Below, piece after piece: positions 17,682 to 28,372 of a stretch of 38,397 bases of DNA. The notes beneath the pieces were generated by a model that worked only from the letters and a program-made list of their open reading frames with translations, made no database searches and was not told where the DNA came from. The stretch is from Paracoccaceae bacterium (GTDB lineage Bacteria > Pseudomonadota > Alphaproteobacteria > Rhodobacterales > Rhodobacteraceae), in assembly GCA_017854585.1 (NCBI GenBank), contig JAFMHK010000030.1, positions 1 to 38,397 of the forward strand, written 5' to 3'. The translations under genes and the position numbers were made by a program. Position 1 is the first letter of the stretch. Each line of letters begins with the position of its first letter.

Positions 17682-20342
17682 TCAAGCTCCTTTCAAGACG
17701 TCTTCTGCGGCGGCGATTGCGGCATCTGCAAGGGCAATGTCCTTGCCGCCGCCCTGCGCCATGTCGGCCCGGCCCCCGCCCCCGACACCGCCAAGCGCGG
17801 CGACCGCCGCCTTGACCAGCGCGGTAGCACTGACCCGGTCAACCAAATCCTCGGTCACGCCGGCGGCGACGGCCACCTTGCCGCCGGTATCCGCCATCAA
17901 CAGGACCGCGCCCGATCCCATGCGCGCCTTGTGTTCGTCGATCAGCCCCGGCAAATCCTTGCCGGTCACGCCTGTCAGCACCTGTGCGTGCCACCCGATA
18001 CCGTTGATCGTGCGCGCCTCTGGCTGACCCGCAGCGCCGCCCGACATCGCCAACTGCTTGCGCAATTGCGCGACCTCGTTGGCCAGCGCCCTGCGCTCCT
18101 CCAACAGGGCCTGCACGCGATCTGGAACCTCCGCCGCCTGCGTCTTCAACGCCTGCGCCACTTGCGCCAACCGTTGATCCTGTCCACTCAGGTAGTCCAA
18201 AGCCGCCTCTCCGGTCAGCGCCTCGATCCGGCGCACACCACTACTGGACGCGCTGTCTCCGAGTGCCACAAAGAGCCCGATATCCCCGGTCTGCGCCACA
18301 TGCGTGCCGCCGCAAAGCTCCAACGAATATGTGCGCCCGTCGCTGCCCTTGCCCGACCCGGCAAGGCGGCCCATGGACACGACCCGCACCTCATCGCCGT
18401 ATTTTTCGCCAAACAACGCCTGCGCGCCCAATGCGCGCGCATCATCGGGCGTCATGATCCGTGTCTCCACCGGGCTGTTCTGGCGGATGAAGGCATTCAC
18501 CTCGTGTTCGACCTGCTTCAACTCGTCCGCGCTCAATGCCTTGGAGTGGCTGAAATCGAACCGCAGCCGGTCAGGTGCATTCAGACTGCCGCGTTGTGCC
18601 ACATGGTCGCCAAGCGCACGGCGGAGTGCCTCGTGCAGCAGGTGTGTGGCCGAATGGTTTGCGCGGATCGTGCTGCGCCGGTCGTGATCCACCACCAGTT
18701 CGGCGGCCTGACCGCGCTTGATCTCGCCTTCGGTGACATCTGCCATATGCAAGAACACACCAGCAATCTTCTTGGTGTCGGTGATCGTGGCCGTTCCCGT
18801 CTCGGTCTTGATCATGCCACTGTCGCCAACCTGACCACCCGATTCCGCATAGAACGGCGTTTGGTTGACCACGATCGCGATGCTTTCGCCGGCCCTGACG
18901 GCATCCATTGTCGCGGCGTCGCGAACCAGTGCCAGAACCTGACCCTCGGCCTTTTCGGCGTCATAGCCCAAGAATTCTGTCGGGCCGTGCTCCTCGGCCA
19001 GATCGAACCAGATCGCGGCATCGGCGGTTTCACCAGACCCAGCCCACGCCGCACGGGCCTTGGCCTTTTGTTCTGCCATGGCGCTGTCAAAGCCCGCCGT
19101 GTCAACGCTGCGCCCCTTTTCGCGCAACGCATCTTGCGTCAGGTCCAGCGGGAAACCGTAGGTGTCATACAACTTAAACGCCGTGGTTCCGGGCAGTTCA
19201 GCCCCTTCCGGCAAGGCTGTCAGCTCTTCGTCAAGTAGCTTCAGGCCACGGTCGAGCGTGGTGCGAAACCGCTCTTCCTCAAGCATCAGGGTCTCTGTAA
19301 TCAGAGCCTGCGCCTGTCCCAACTCTGGGTAAGCCTGCCCCATCTGGCGCACCAGCGCGGGCACCAGCCGATACATCACAGGGTCTGCCGCCCCCAGCAT
19401 GTGCGCGTGCCGCATGGCGCGCCGCATGATCCGGCGCAAGACATACCCGCGCCCCTCGTTGGACGGCATCACTCCGTCGGCAATCAGGAACGAGGTCGAG
19501 CGCAAATGATCCGCGATCACACGATGATGCACGTTTTGCGGCCCGTCAGGGTCCACATTGGTCGCGTGGGCCGATGCCTCGATCAGGCTGCGCATCAGGT
19601 CGGTGTCGTAATTGTCATGCTTGCCCTGAAGCAACGCCCCGATCCGCTCCAGCCCCATACCGGTGTCGATCGACTGCATCTCAAGCGGCACCATCGATCC
19701 ATCGGCGCACTGCTCGTTCTGCATGAAAACGATGTTCCAGATCTCGATGAACCGATCTCCGTCTTCGTCAGCGGAACCGGGGGGGCCACCCCAGATATGC
19801 TCGCCGTGATCAAAGAATATTTCGGAACACGGGCCGCATGGTCCGGTCGGGCCCATCTGCCAGAAGTTATCATTGGTCGGGATGCGGATGATCCGCTCGT
19901 CCGGCAGGCCCGCGACCTTCTTCCAGATATCTGCCGCTTCGTCGTCGGTGTGATAGACTGTGACCAGCAGCCGGTCTTTGGGAATATCGAAATCCTTGGT
20001 CAGAAGCTCCCAAGCCAGCGGGATCGCATCGGCCTTGAAGTAGTCGCCAAAGCTGAAATTGCCCAACATTTCAAAGAATGTGTGGTGGCGTGCGGTATAG
20101 CCGACGTTGTCCAGATCGTTGTGCTTGCCGCCTGCCCGCACGCATTTCTGGCTGGTTGCCGCGCGATTATAATCGCGGTGTTCAACGCCCGTGAACACGT
20201 TCTTGAACTGGACCATTCCGGAATTGGTGAACATCAGCGTGGGGTCGTTACGCGGAACCAGCGGTGAGCTTGGAACCACCTCATGCCCGTTGCGGGCAAA
20301 GTAATCCAGAAAGGCGCTGCGGATGTCGTTCAGGCTTGGCAT
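17682..20342 (-). CDS. alaS: Alanyl-tRNA synthetase
   Basis: Charges tRNA-Ala with alanine and edits mischarged Ser and Gly. The 886-aa length is typical. Domains in order: class II catalytic core starting [20 protein letters not shown] with motif 2 around QFKNVFTG and [20 protein letters not shown]; anticodon and helical region; editing domain with the zinc-binding residues in [17 protein letters not shown] and later [15 protein letters not shown]; and the C-Ala domain with [15 protein letters not shown] near the end. All key motifs are intact. It is downstream of recA on the same strand, separated by a strong terminator hairpin. Confidence 0.98.
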   Translation of the reverse strand: MPSLNDIRSAFLDYFARNGHEVVPSSPLVPRNDPTLMFTNSGMVQFKNVFTGVEHRDYNRAATSQKCVRAGGKHNDLDNVGYTARHHTFFEMLGNFSFGDYFKADAIPLAWELLTKDFDIPKDRLLVTVYHTDDEAADIWKKVAGLPDERIIRIPTNDNFWQMGPTGPCGPCSEIFFDHGEHIWGGPPGSADEDGDRFIEIWNIVFMQNEQCADGSMVPLEMQSIDTGMGLERIGALLQGKHDNYDTDLMRSLIEASAHATNVDPDGPQNVHHRVIADHLRSTSFLIADGVMPSNEGRGYVLRRIMRRAMRHAHMLGAADPVMYRLVPALVRQMGQAYPELGQAQALITETLMLEEERFRTTLDRGLKLLDEELTALPEGAELPGTTAFKLYDTYGFPLDLTQDALREKGRSVDTAGFDSAMAEQKAKARAAWAGSGETADAAIWFDLAEEHGPTEFLGYDAEKAEGQVLALVRDAATMDAVRAGESIAIVVNQTPFYAESGGQVGDSGMIKTETGTATITDTKKIAGVFLHMADVTEGEIKRGQAAELVVDHDRRSTIRANHSATHLLHEALRRALGDHVAQRGSLNAPDRLRFDFSHSKALSADELKQVEHEVNAFIRQNSPVETRIMTPDDARALGAQALFGEKYGDEVRVVSMGRLAGSGKGSDGRTYSLELCGGTHVAQTGDIGLFVALGDSASSSGVRRIEALTGEAALDYLSGQDQRLAQVAQALKTQAAEVPDRVQALLEERRALANEVAQLRKQLAMSGGAAGQPEARTINGIGWHAQVLTGVTGKDLPGLIDEHKARMGSGAVLLMADTGGKVAVAAGVTEDLVDRVSATALVKAAVAALGGVGGGGRADMAQGGGKDIALADAAIAAAEDVLKGA

Positions 20343-20432
20343 GTCAGGCGATCACTCAGGTTATATCGGGTCCGCGACGGTGTAGCCCTGCCGGTCCGGC
20401 CTGTCCACAGGGGTTTGGTGGGCCCAAAACGA

Positions 20433-20460
20433 GACAGGGCCGCATGTTTGCGGCCCTGTC
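20433..20460 (-). terminator. Rho-independent terminator of recA
   Basis: Read on the minus strand, GACAGGGCCGC pairs perfectly over 11 bp with GCGGCCCTGTC around a 6-base loop, followed by TCGTTTT. It lies 73 bases after the recA stop and before alaS, so it should separate the SOS-inducible recA transcript from alaS. Confidence 0.88.
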
Positions 20461-20533
20461 CCCAAGTACATGTGCACAAGCTGTCCGCCGTGCGAGGGCG
20501 ACTTTCGTCAAACGCCCGATCGCAAATTCCGCT

Positions 20534-21613
20534 TCAGTCTTCCAGCATCTCGGTGTTGCCATCCGATGACATCGCACCGCCATCAAAGTCCAGACCGTGA
20601 GAGGCGCGGATCTTGTCCTCGATCTCGGATGCGATGACAGGGTTATCCTTCAGGAACTGCTTGGCATTCTCGCGGCCCTGCCCGATCCGTTCGTCCCCAT
20701 AAGAAAACCACGATCCGGATTTCGCCACGATGCCCAGTTTGCCACCAATATCCAGAAGCTCTCCGGTCTTCGAAATACCTTCACCGTACATGATATCGAA
20801 CTCGACCTGCTTGAACGGCGGCGCGACCTTGTTTTTAACGACCTTTACGCGCGTCGCGTTGCCCACAACCTCATCGCGATCCTTCAGCGCACCGATGCGG
20901 CGGATGTCCAGACGGACCGACGAATAGAACTTCAATGCGTTACCGCCCGTCGTCGTCTCGGGGCTGCCGAACATGACGCCGATCTTCATCCGGATCTGGT
21001 TGATAAAGATCACCATGCAGTTTGAGCGGCTGATCGACCCCGTCAACTTGCGCATCGCCTGAGACATCAGGCGCGCATGCACCCCAACCGAGCTGTCGCC
21101 CATGTCACCCTCAAGCTCGGACTTCGGCGTGAGGGCCGCAACACTGTCGATCACGACAAGGCTGACGGCACCAGACCGCACCAGAGTATCGACAATCTCC
21201 AAGCCCTGTTCGCCGGTGTCGGGCTGAGAGATCAGCAACTCATCCAGATTGACGCCCAGTTTGCGCGCATATTGCGGGTCAAGCGCGTGTTCCGCATCGA
21301 CAAAAGCGCAAACGCCGCCCTTCTTTTGTTCTTCCGCCACCACATGCAGGGTCAGCGTCGTCTTGCCCGAGCTTTCCGGCCCGTAAATCTCGATGATGCG
21401 GCCCTTGGGAAGCCCACCAATGCCAAGTGCGATATCCAGACCGATCGACCCGGTCGACGTGGACTCGATATCCTTGATTACATTGTCGCCACCCAGCCTC
21501 ATGATGGACCCTTTGCCGAACTGCCGTTCGATCTGGGCCAATGCGCTATCCAGCGCCTTTTGCTTGTCTGCGGATTTCCGGTCAGTCATGTCGAGAAGGT
21601 TCGCCGTTGCCAT
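20534..21613 (-). CDS. recA: RecA recombinase
   Basis: The DNA-dependent ATPase for homologous recombination and LexA self-cleavage. The 359-aa protein has the usual core: GSIMRLGG and [20 protein letters not shown], Walker [28 protein letters not shown], Walker [11 protein letters not shown], loop L1 around [12 protein letters not shown]2 at [19 protein letters not shown], and a C-terminal acidic tail ending NTEMLED. The open frame starts [21 protein letters not shown]; the second Met at residue 9 is a possible alternative. A GTTC-N7-GTTC SOS box lies about 52 bases upstream. Confidence 0.98.
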   Translation of the reverse strand: MATANLLDMTDRKSADKQKALDSALAQIERQFGKGSIMRLGGDNVIKDIESTSTGSIGLDIALGIGGLPKGRIIEIYGPESSGKTTLTLHVVAEEQKKGGVCAFVDAEHALDPQYARKLGVNLDELLISQPDTGEQGLEIVDTLVRSGAVSLVVIDSVAALTPKSELEGDMGDSSVGVHARLMSQAMRKLTGSISRSNCMVIFINQIRMKIGVMFGSPETTTGGNALKFYSSVRLDIRRIGALKDRDEVVGNATRVKVVKNKVAPPFKQVEFDIMYGEGISKTGELLDIGGKLGIVAKSGSWFSYGDERIGQGRENAKQFLKDNPVIASEIEDKIRASHGLDFDGGAMSSDGNTEMLED

Positions 21614-21664
21614 AAGAATGGGTCCTTATTTCACACCGCACGAGGGGCGGCAATGCGTGCTGAT

Positions 21665-21679
21665 GTTCGCCTCTTGTTC
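21665..21679. promoter_or_regulatory. LexA (SOS) box of recA
   Basis: GTTC-GCCTCTT-GTTC matches exactly the direct-repeat LexA box known for alphaproteobacteria (GTTC-N7-GTTC). It is centred about 59 bases upstream of the recA start, where a repressor would block the promoter. A weaker half-matching copy, AAAC-N7-GAAC, follows at 21694-21708. The binding specificity is established for the group; the site itself is seen directly. Confidence 0.88.
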
Positions 21680-21808
21680 TCACCACTTTGTGCAAACAAA
21701 AAGCGAACATTTCAAGTAAAATCTTGTAGAGCCCAGTTTTTCCTGTGATGGGTTAAGAACATGTTACCGCGGACGGCAAACCGTAAAGATTGGGAATAAC
21801 GCGCCAGA

Positions 21809-22417
21809 ATGCTTGTATTTTGGAAAGAGAAACTGGTGATGCTCGCGGTACCAAAGACGGGAACGACCGCGCTTGAGGCGGCATTGACCCCGCTTGCGGA
21901 TACGGCGATTCTCAACCCTCCGGGGCACAAGCATGTGTCCGTGCAGCGTTATCGCAATCTGCTTGCGGGTTTTTTCGAGCAGCGGGGCAATCGCCCGATG
22001 GACACGATGGCGGTTGTGCGCGAACCGGTCAGCTGGCTGGAAAGCTGGTATCGCTACAGGACGCGATCACAATTGGCGGGCAAGGCAACTTCGACGGCGG
22101 GGATCAGCTTTGAAGATTTCGTAGCTGCGTGGCTCATGACGGACCAGCCGGAATTTGCGCGGGTCGGTTCACAGGCAAATTTCGTCACGGACGACAAAGG
22201 GAAGATAGCGATCGACCACATCTTTCGCTATGACAAGATGGCGGCCGCCGTCAGCTTTCTTGAAGCGCGGCTCGACACCAGCATCCAATTGCAGGAACGC
22301 AATCCCTCACCCCGGATGCCAACACCGCTTTCGACCGAGATGACCAAGCGACTGCACGCGGAAAGGCCGCAGGAATTCGAGATCTGGGAACGCCTCAAGG
22401 GTGATGGCAGTTATTGA
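21809..22417 (+). CDS. Small sulfotransferase-family protein
   Basis: A 202-aa protein starting MLVFWKEKLVMLAVPKTGTTALEAAL. The VPKTGTTAL segment near residues 14-22 is the PAPS 5'-phosphosulfate-binding loop of sulfotransferases, and VVREPVSWLESWYRYRTRSQ (about 69-88) is the 3'-phosphate-binding motif with the conserved R-x-P. It would transfer sulfate from PAPS to a sugar, lipid or small molecule, but the acceptor is unknown. No signal peptide or membrane anchor is evident. It lies on the opposite strand from recA and cckA, divergent from recA and ending 4 bases from the cckA stop. Confidence 0.8.
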   Translation: MLVFWKEKLVMLAVPKTGTTALEAALTPLADTAILNPPGHKHVSVQRYRNLLAGFFEQRGNRPMDTMAVVREPVSWLESWYRYRTRSQLAGKATSTAGISFEDFVAAWLMTDQPEFARVGSQANFVTDDKGKIAIDHIFRYDKMAAAVSFLEARLDTSIQLQERNPSPRMPTPLSTEMTKRLHAERPQEFEIWERLKGDGSY

Positions 22418-22421
22418 AGTC

Positions 22422-24740
22422 TCAGTGAAGCTGCCGGCGCACTGTTTCCGTTAGATCCAACAGTGAAAACGGTTTCGGCAAGAACACCGAATTCGGGATT
22501 GCGATCGAGCCTTCCGCGAACGCGTCCTCGGCATAGCCTGAGACGAACACGACCTTGACATCGGGCCTGTCACGCAACGCCAGCCGCACCCATGAGGGCC
22601 CATCCATTCCGGGCATCACCACGTCTGTCACGAACAGATCCACGGCCAACCCACTATCCCTCAACGTTTCAAGTGCTTCTTCGGCGTTCTGCGCCTCCAA
22701 CACCGTATAGCCACGCAGTCGCAGGGCACGGGATGCAAAAGCCCGCACCGGCGCCTCATCCTCAACCAGCAACACCACCCCCTGACCGGGCGTCACATCG
22801 TTCCTTTCATGCGGCGCCGCAATCTCGGTCGGATTCGGCGCAATATCCTTTTCGCCGAAATCATGGGCGGGGCAATAGATCGTGAACGTCGTGCCTTTAC
22901 CCACCATGCTATCGACAAAGATGTATCCGCCCGTCTGCTTGACGATCCCATAGGCCATCGAAAGGCCCAGCCCGGTCCCTTCGCCAACCCGTTTGGTGGT
23001 GAAGAACGGTTCGAAAATCCGGCCCAGCTTGTCAGGCGGAATGCCGTGCCCCTCATCGCGGACCAAGATGGTGACGTATTGGCCCGGCGGCACCTGCGCG
23101 CTATCGCGGTGCAACGTCTCCTTCAGGCGCACAACCCGAGTTTCCACCCGGATATCGCCACCGTCTGGCATCGCGTCACGGGCGTTCACCACAAGGTTCA
23201 TCAACACCTGATCGAATTGCCGCCGATCGGTCCTGATCGGCATCAGGTTGGGATCATGGCTGAGTGTGAGCCGGATCTTTTCACCAACCAAGCGGTTCAG
23301 CAGGTGGGTCAGATCGCCCATCGTATCACGAAGGTCGATCAGTTCAGGTTCCAAAGTCTGTTTGCGGGAAAATGCAAGCAACTGGCCGACCAAAGCGGCC
23401 GCGCGATTGGCATTCTGGTTGATCTGCACAAGATCTGCGTATTCCGGGTCACCCTGATCGTGACGCAATAACAACAGGTCACAATGGCCGGAAATCGCTG
23501 TCAGGAGGTTGTTGAAGTCATGGGCGACACCACCGGCAAGCTCTCCGATGGCCTGCATCTTCTGACTCTGGACGAATTGAAGTTCCATTGTCTTCAGTTC
23601 GGTCGCATCGTGCAGCACCGCCAAAAGCGATGCTTTACCACCATCGCTGACCCGCCCCAACGTGATTTGCAGGTAACGGTCTTCCTCCAACCGGCGGACC
23701 CGGACGACCTCGGGGCGGTTCGATATGCGCTGATGAAGGGTATCTTGCAGCCAATCCCCGACCGGGCGCCCCAGCCCCTCAACCAAACCGGCGACAGGAA
23801 CCACCTCGTTCGCGTGCAATCCCAGCAGGCTCTGCGCCTGCTTGTTGGAGGCCAAAACCCGCCCGTCGGCGCCGATATGCAACAAGGCGACAGGCAGCGC
23901 TTCGAATGCGCGGGCCGCAACCGATGCCGCGGGTGGTTCCGCCAACCCCGGCACCGCATAGACTTCCCGGCGACCGTCGCCGGCTTCGACGATGATCGGG
24001 ATCACGTCGATGAAGCCCGCGGCACCCGCCATCCGGGTCTGCCTGCCCGGCATCAGCGCTGCATCAGGAAACACCTCTTGCAGGGTTTTCGCGCGCCGTC
24101 CCAGAATATCCCGCATCGCGCCGTTCATCGACAGGACGGTATCATGCCCGCTGATCACCATCATCGGCAGGCCGATCCCATCACCGCTGCGCTGTGCCGT
24201 CTCCACACCATCATCAAGGCGCCATAACGCCCCCGTGCCCAATCGATGCGTCGTGAGCCGCAGGTTGCCACGGCGCGTCACCAACGTTTCACGCGCCACC
24301 TGCCGTTGGGCCAATGTCGTTTCAAGGCGAAACACGACCGCAGAGGCGTTCGGCAAAAGACCTGACAACGCCCGCGCCATGGGCTGACCCTTGCGCGGGC
24401 CAAAGCGGGAACTGGCGGCCGCATTTGCATGCACGATCGCCCCCGATTCATCCGTGCAGAAACACGGCGCGGGATCATGTTCGATCAGCCGGATCGCCGC
24501 GCGAAAGTCACGCACCATTGCCCTGCCGATCAGGTGCAATCGCACGCTCAAGGCCAAAGATGCCGATAGCACCCCTACGGCCACCGCAGCCAAGCCCAAC
24601 GTCAGCATCCCGTCGGGCGCAAACCACGCAGCACCAACCAAGGCAAATCCCACCAGAGCCAACAGCATCGGTTGCAGCGACAGTCGCCGCGGCGGTCCCG
24701 GAAACGGCTCTGCTTGATCAGCCAAACGGCTCTCCTTCAC
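22422..24740 (-). CDS. cckA: CckA hybrid histidine kinase of the CtrA pathway
   Basis: A membrane hybrid kinase/phosphatase that in Caulobacter and relatives phosphorylates CtrA and CpdR through ChpT. The 772-aa protein has two membrane segments (about 24-42 and 45-64), two PAS-like regions (about 80-175 and 275-385), a HisKA domain with H407 in AGGVAHDFNNLLTAISGHCD (the CckA signature), an ATPase domain with N-box LMNLVVNARDAMPDGG, G1 DEGHGIPPDKL and G2 GEGTGLGLSMAYGIVKQTGG, and a receiver with D706 in FVTDVVMPGMDG and K in VFLPKPFS. The start is a GTG at 24740; an in-frame TGA lies two codons upstream. A CtrA-type box sits just upstream. The gene has its own 70-base promoter gap after rsmB. 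Confidence 0.95.
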   Translation of the reverse strand: MKESRLADQAEPFPGPPRRLSLQPMLLALVGFALVGAAWFAPDGMLTLGLAAVAVGVLSASLALSVRLHLIGRAMVRDFRAAIRLIEHDPAPCFCTDESGAIVHANAAASSRFGPRKGQPMARALSGLLPNASAVVFRLETTLAQRQVARETLVTRRGNLRLTTHRLGTGALWRLDDGVETAQRSGDGIGLPMMVISGHDTVLSMNGAMRDILGRRAKTLQEVFPDAALMPGRQTRMAGAAGFIDVIPIIVEAGDGRREVYAVPGLAEPPAASVAARAFEALPVALLHIGADGRVLASNKQAQSLLGLHANEVVPVAGLVEGLGRPVGDWLQDTLHQRISNRPEVVRVRRLEEDRYLQITLGRVSDGGKASLLAVLHDATELKTMELQFVQSQKMQAIGELAGGVAHDFNNLLTAISGHCDLLLLRHDQGDPEYADLVQINQNANRAAALVGQLLAFSRKQTLEPELIDLRDTMGDLTHLLNRLVGEKIRLTLSHDPNLMPIRTDRRQFDQVLMNLVVNARDAMPDGGDIRVETRVVRLKETLHRDSAQVPPGQYVTILVRDEGHGIPPDKLGRIFEPFFTTKRVGEGTGLGLSMAYGIVKQTGGYIFVDSMVGKGTTFTIYCPAHDFGEKDIAPNPTEIAAPHERNDVTPGQGVVLLVEDEAPVRAFASRALRLRGYTVLEAQNAEEALETLRDSGLAVDLFVTDVVMPGMDGPSWVRLALRDRPDVKVVFVSGYAEDAFAEGSIAIPNSVFLPKPFSLLDLTETVRRQLH

Positions 24741-24770
24741 GATTCACCGCCCAGTTACGCGCACAAACAA

Positions 24771-24785
24771 TTAAACGAAGCTTAA
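24771..24785. promoter_or_regulatory. CtrA-type binding site upstream of cckA
   Basis: TTAA-ACGAAGC-TTAA is a perfect TTAA-N7-TTAA full site, the CtrA consensus spacing, 31-45 bases before the cckA start codon. The 70-base gap has no other strong element apart from a GATTC (GANTC, CcrM-type) at 24741-24745. Two TTAA halves at exact spacing are unlikely by chance in GC-rich DNA. CtrA binding is inferred. Confidence 0.65.
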
Positions 24786-24810
24786 AATTTGCGCCTGAGT
24801 TGCAAGAATC

Positions 24811-25983
24811 TTAGGAGGGTGCAGCCTCACGCACCAGTTCTGCGGTAAAAAACCCGTCCGAAGCCGTCAGCGGCGTGTCCTGATGGTACCATGTGCAAGA
24901 CCAATCAGGCGACTGTGCAAGAAACGCCGTTATCCTGTCCATATTCTCAATCGGCAGCAGCGAGCAGGTCATGTAGATCAATCGCCCACGTTGCGACACA
25001 AGGTTTGCCGCAGCCGCCAGAATGGTATCCTGAGTGCTGTTGAGGTCCGCCAATGCCTCCGGTGTCAGCCGCCATTTCGCCTCTGGATCGCGGCGCCACG
25101 TCCCGCTTCCGGAACAGGGGACATCGCAAAGCACAACGTCCCATGGGCCGCGTGCGTTCAATTCGGTTGTCGCGGCGGTGGTGACCTGCACGCCGGCCCT
25201 TTCCGCGCGCGCAAAAAGGTCGGCCATACGCCCGGGGTTCGCGTCGTGGGCCACCAGCGTCGCGCCCGACACCGCACCAATCGCCAAGGTCTTGCCGCCG
25301 CCGCCGGCACAGTAATCAAGAATGCGGCCCGTCGCCGGCCAGTTGACCCGCGCGATGGCCATCTGCACCGACAGGTCCTGCGGCTCCACCATTCCAGACA
25401 GGTAAGCCTGCGTCTGCCGCAACTGCCGCCCACCCGACACCACCATGATGGCCGTATCACAGAGCGCTGTCGGTTCAACCGCCAATCCGTCTGCACGAAG
25501 GGCCTCAAGCGACTGTTCTCGTGTATTTTTCCTCAGATTTGCGCGCAACCACATGGGCGCCCGGTGCTCCAATGCGCTGGCCACATCCGACAGGTCCGGG
25601 CCAAGCGCCGCGCTCAAGGCGGGCCGCAGCCATTCCGGCAAGTCGCGCAATGGGTCGGGTGAGACGGCGGGCACCACCGCCTCATCGGCCGACAATGGCG
25701 CGGGGGCGTATCCCTCGCCGGTAAAAACTGCTTCAGGATCAAGACCTTGGCCTCGGATCAGGCCCAGAACCAGCCCGCGGCCATCGCCTGCGTTGCCGAA
25801 CGCCTCGCAGCTTCCTCGTTGGCGCAGCGCGTCAAAGACATGGTCCCGAACGGCTGCACGATCTTTGGAGCCGGCATAGCGCGCGGACCGCGCCCAACCC
25901 GTCAGGGCCTGTTCCATGGGCGCACCATCCAGCCATCGATCAAGCACGGAAATGGCTGCGGCATAGCGCGCGGCCGGGGTCAC
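24811..25983 (-). CDS. RsmB/NOP-family rRNA (cytosine-C5) methyltransferase
   Basis: A SAM-dependent m5C methyltransferase of the RsmB/NOP2 family, 390 aa. The N-terminal part (residues about 1-75) carries the helical NusB-like RNA-binding region seen in RsmB but shortened. The SAM pocket is ILDYCAGGGGKTLAIGA near 221-237. The two catalytic cysteines are C290 in DVPCSGSGTWRRDPEAKW and C340 in YMTCSLLPIENMDRI. Members modify 16S rRNA; the exact position is not certain here. It precedes cckA by 70 bases and follows guaB by 31 bases on the same strand. Confidence 0.92.
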   Translation of the reverse strand: MTPAARYAAAISVLDRWLDGAPMEQALTGWARSARYAGSKDRAAVRDHVFDALRQRGSCEAFGNAGDGRGLVLGLIRGQGLDPEAVFTGEGYAPAPLSADEAVVPAVSPDPLRDLPEWLRPALSAALGPDLSDVASALEHRAPMWLRANLRKNTREQSLEALRADGLAVEPTALCDTAIMVVSGGRQLRQTQAYLSGMVEPQDLSVQMAIARVNWPATGRILDYCAGGGGKTLAIGAVSGATLVAHDANPGRMADLFARAERAGVQVTTAATTELNARGPWDVVLCDVPCSGSGTWRRDPEAKWRLTPEALADLNSTQDTILAAAANLVSQRGRLIYMTCSLLPIENMDRITAFLAQSPDWSCTWYHQDTPLTASDGFFTAELVREAAPS

Positions 25984-26014
25984 GCCATCACCTTAACATA
26001 GATCCACAAAGTAC

Positions 26015-27538
<1,524 letters not shown>

Positions 27539-27550
27539 CTAAATATTGCG

Positions 27551-28264
27551 TCAGTCGCCAATATCCGCACGGAACCCTGTCGCCACCACGAATTTCTCGG
27601 AACTGTCCGCCCGGCTTGCACCCGGTTTGACGTTTGCAACCTTGTTAAAGCGCTGTTTCAGCAGCTTCTGCATTTCGCCTTCCGCGCCGCCCGCAAGAAC
27701 CTTGGCAACGAAGGTGCCGCCGTCCTCAAGCACGTCGAAAGCAAGTGCTGCCGCCGCCTCGCACAATGCGATGATCCGCAAATGGTCGGTCTGCTTGTGG
27801 CCCGATGCAGAGGCCGCCATATCGCTCATCACGACATCGGCCTTGCCACCCAGCCATTCCTTGACCTGATCGTCCGCGCCGTCAGCCATGAAGTCCAGCA
27901 CGTGCAGTTCGGCACCCGCGATCGGTTCCACCTCTTGCAGGTCAAGGCCGATCACACGGCCCACGGCCTTGCCACCCTTTTCGCCCAACGCATTGACCCG
28001 TTTGACGGCGATCTGGCACCAGCCACCCGGCGCACAGCCCAAATCGACAACTCGCGCGCCGGGCACGAGGAACCGATACTTGTCGTCCAGATCGCGGATC
28101 TTGAAGGCGGCACGCCCTCTGTACCCCTCGACCTGGGCTTGCTTCACGTATGGATCGTTTAACTGGCGTTCCAGCCAAAGGGTCGACGACAACTTGCGCC
28201 CGCGCGCCGTCTTGACCTTGACGCGCAACTCGCGCTGACCTCGCCCTGATGTGTTCTTTACCAT
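27551..28264 (-). CDS. rlmE: RlmE (FtsJ) 23S rRNA U2552 2'-O-methyltransferase
   Basis: Methylates the ribose of U2552 in the 23S rRNA A-loop during late 50S assembly. The 237-aa protein starts [20 protein letters not shown] (the TTG five codons upstream is rejected). The N-terminal [18 protein letters not shown] carries the first catalytic Lys of the K-D-K-E tetrad, SAM motif I is [16 protein letters not shown], the second is [20 protein letters not shown] (Asp), the third is [15 protein letters not shown] (Lys), and Glu lies in [13 protein letters not shown]. The Arg/Lys-rich N-terminal extension fits alphaproteobacterial members. It lies downstream of the Ppx/GppA gene on the same strand. 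Confidence 0.96.
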   Translation of the reverse strand: MVKNTSGRGQRELRVKVKTARGRKLSSTLWLERQLNDPYVKQAQVEGYRGRAAFKIRDLDDKYRFLVPGARVVDLGCAPGGWCQIAVKRVNALGEKGGKAVGRVIGLDLQEVEPIAGAELHVLDFMADGADDQVKEWLGGKADVVMSDMAASASGHKQTDHLRIIALCEAAAALAFDVLEDGGTFVAKVLAGGAEGEMQKLLKQRFNKVANVKPGASRADSSEKFVVATGFRADIGD

Positions 28265-28340
28265 GACCTCAGCCCGCAAGGGGCACTCCGTTCAATTTGG
28301 CATCATCGCATGCCAGTGGTGCACATGGCAAAGCCTGCGC

Positions 28341-28356
28341 GCACCCGCAAGGGTGC
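28341..28356. terminator. Short hairpin between ppx/gppA-type gene and rlmE
   Basis: GCACCC, loop GCAA, GGGTGC: a perfect 6-bp stem closed by a stable GNRA tetraloop, in the 108-base gap on the minus-strand path. There is no T-run, so it may be an RNA structural element rather than a terminator. Confidence 0.3.
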
Positions 28357-28372
28357 ATCAAGGCAATGTCGG

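Noticed and set aside
17637..19238. 533-aa plus-strand open frame opposite alaS
   Set aside because: Antisense shadow of alaS, whose motifs are all intact.
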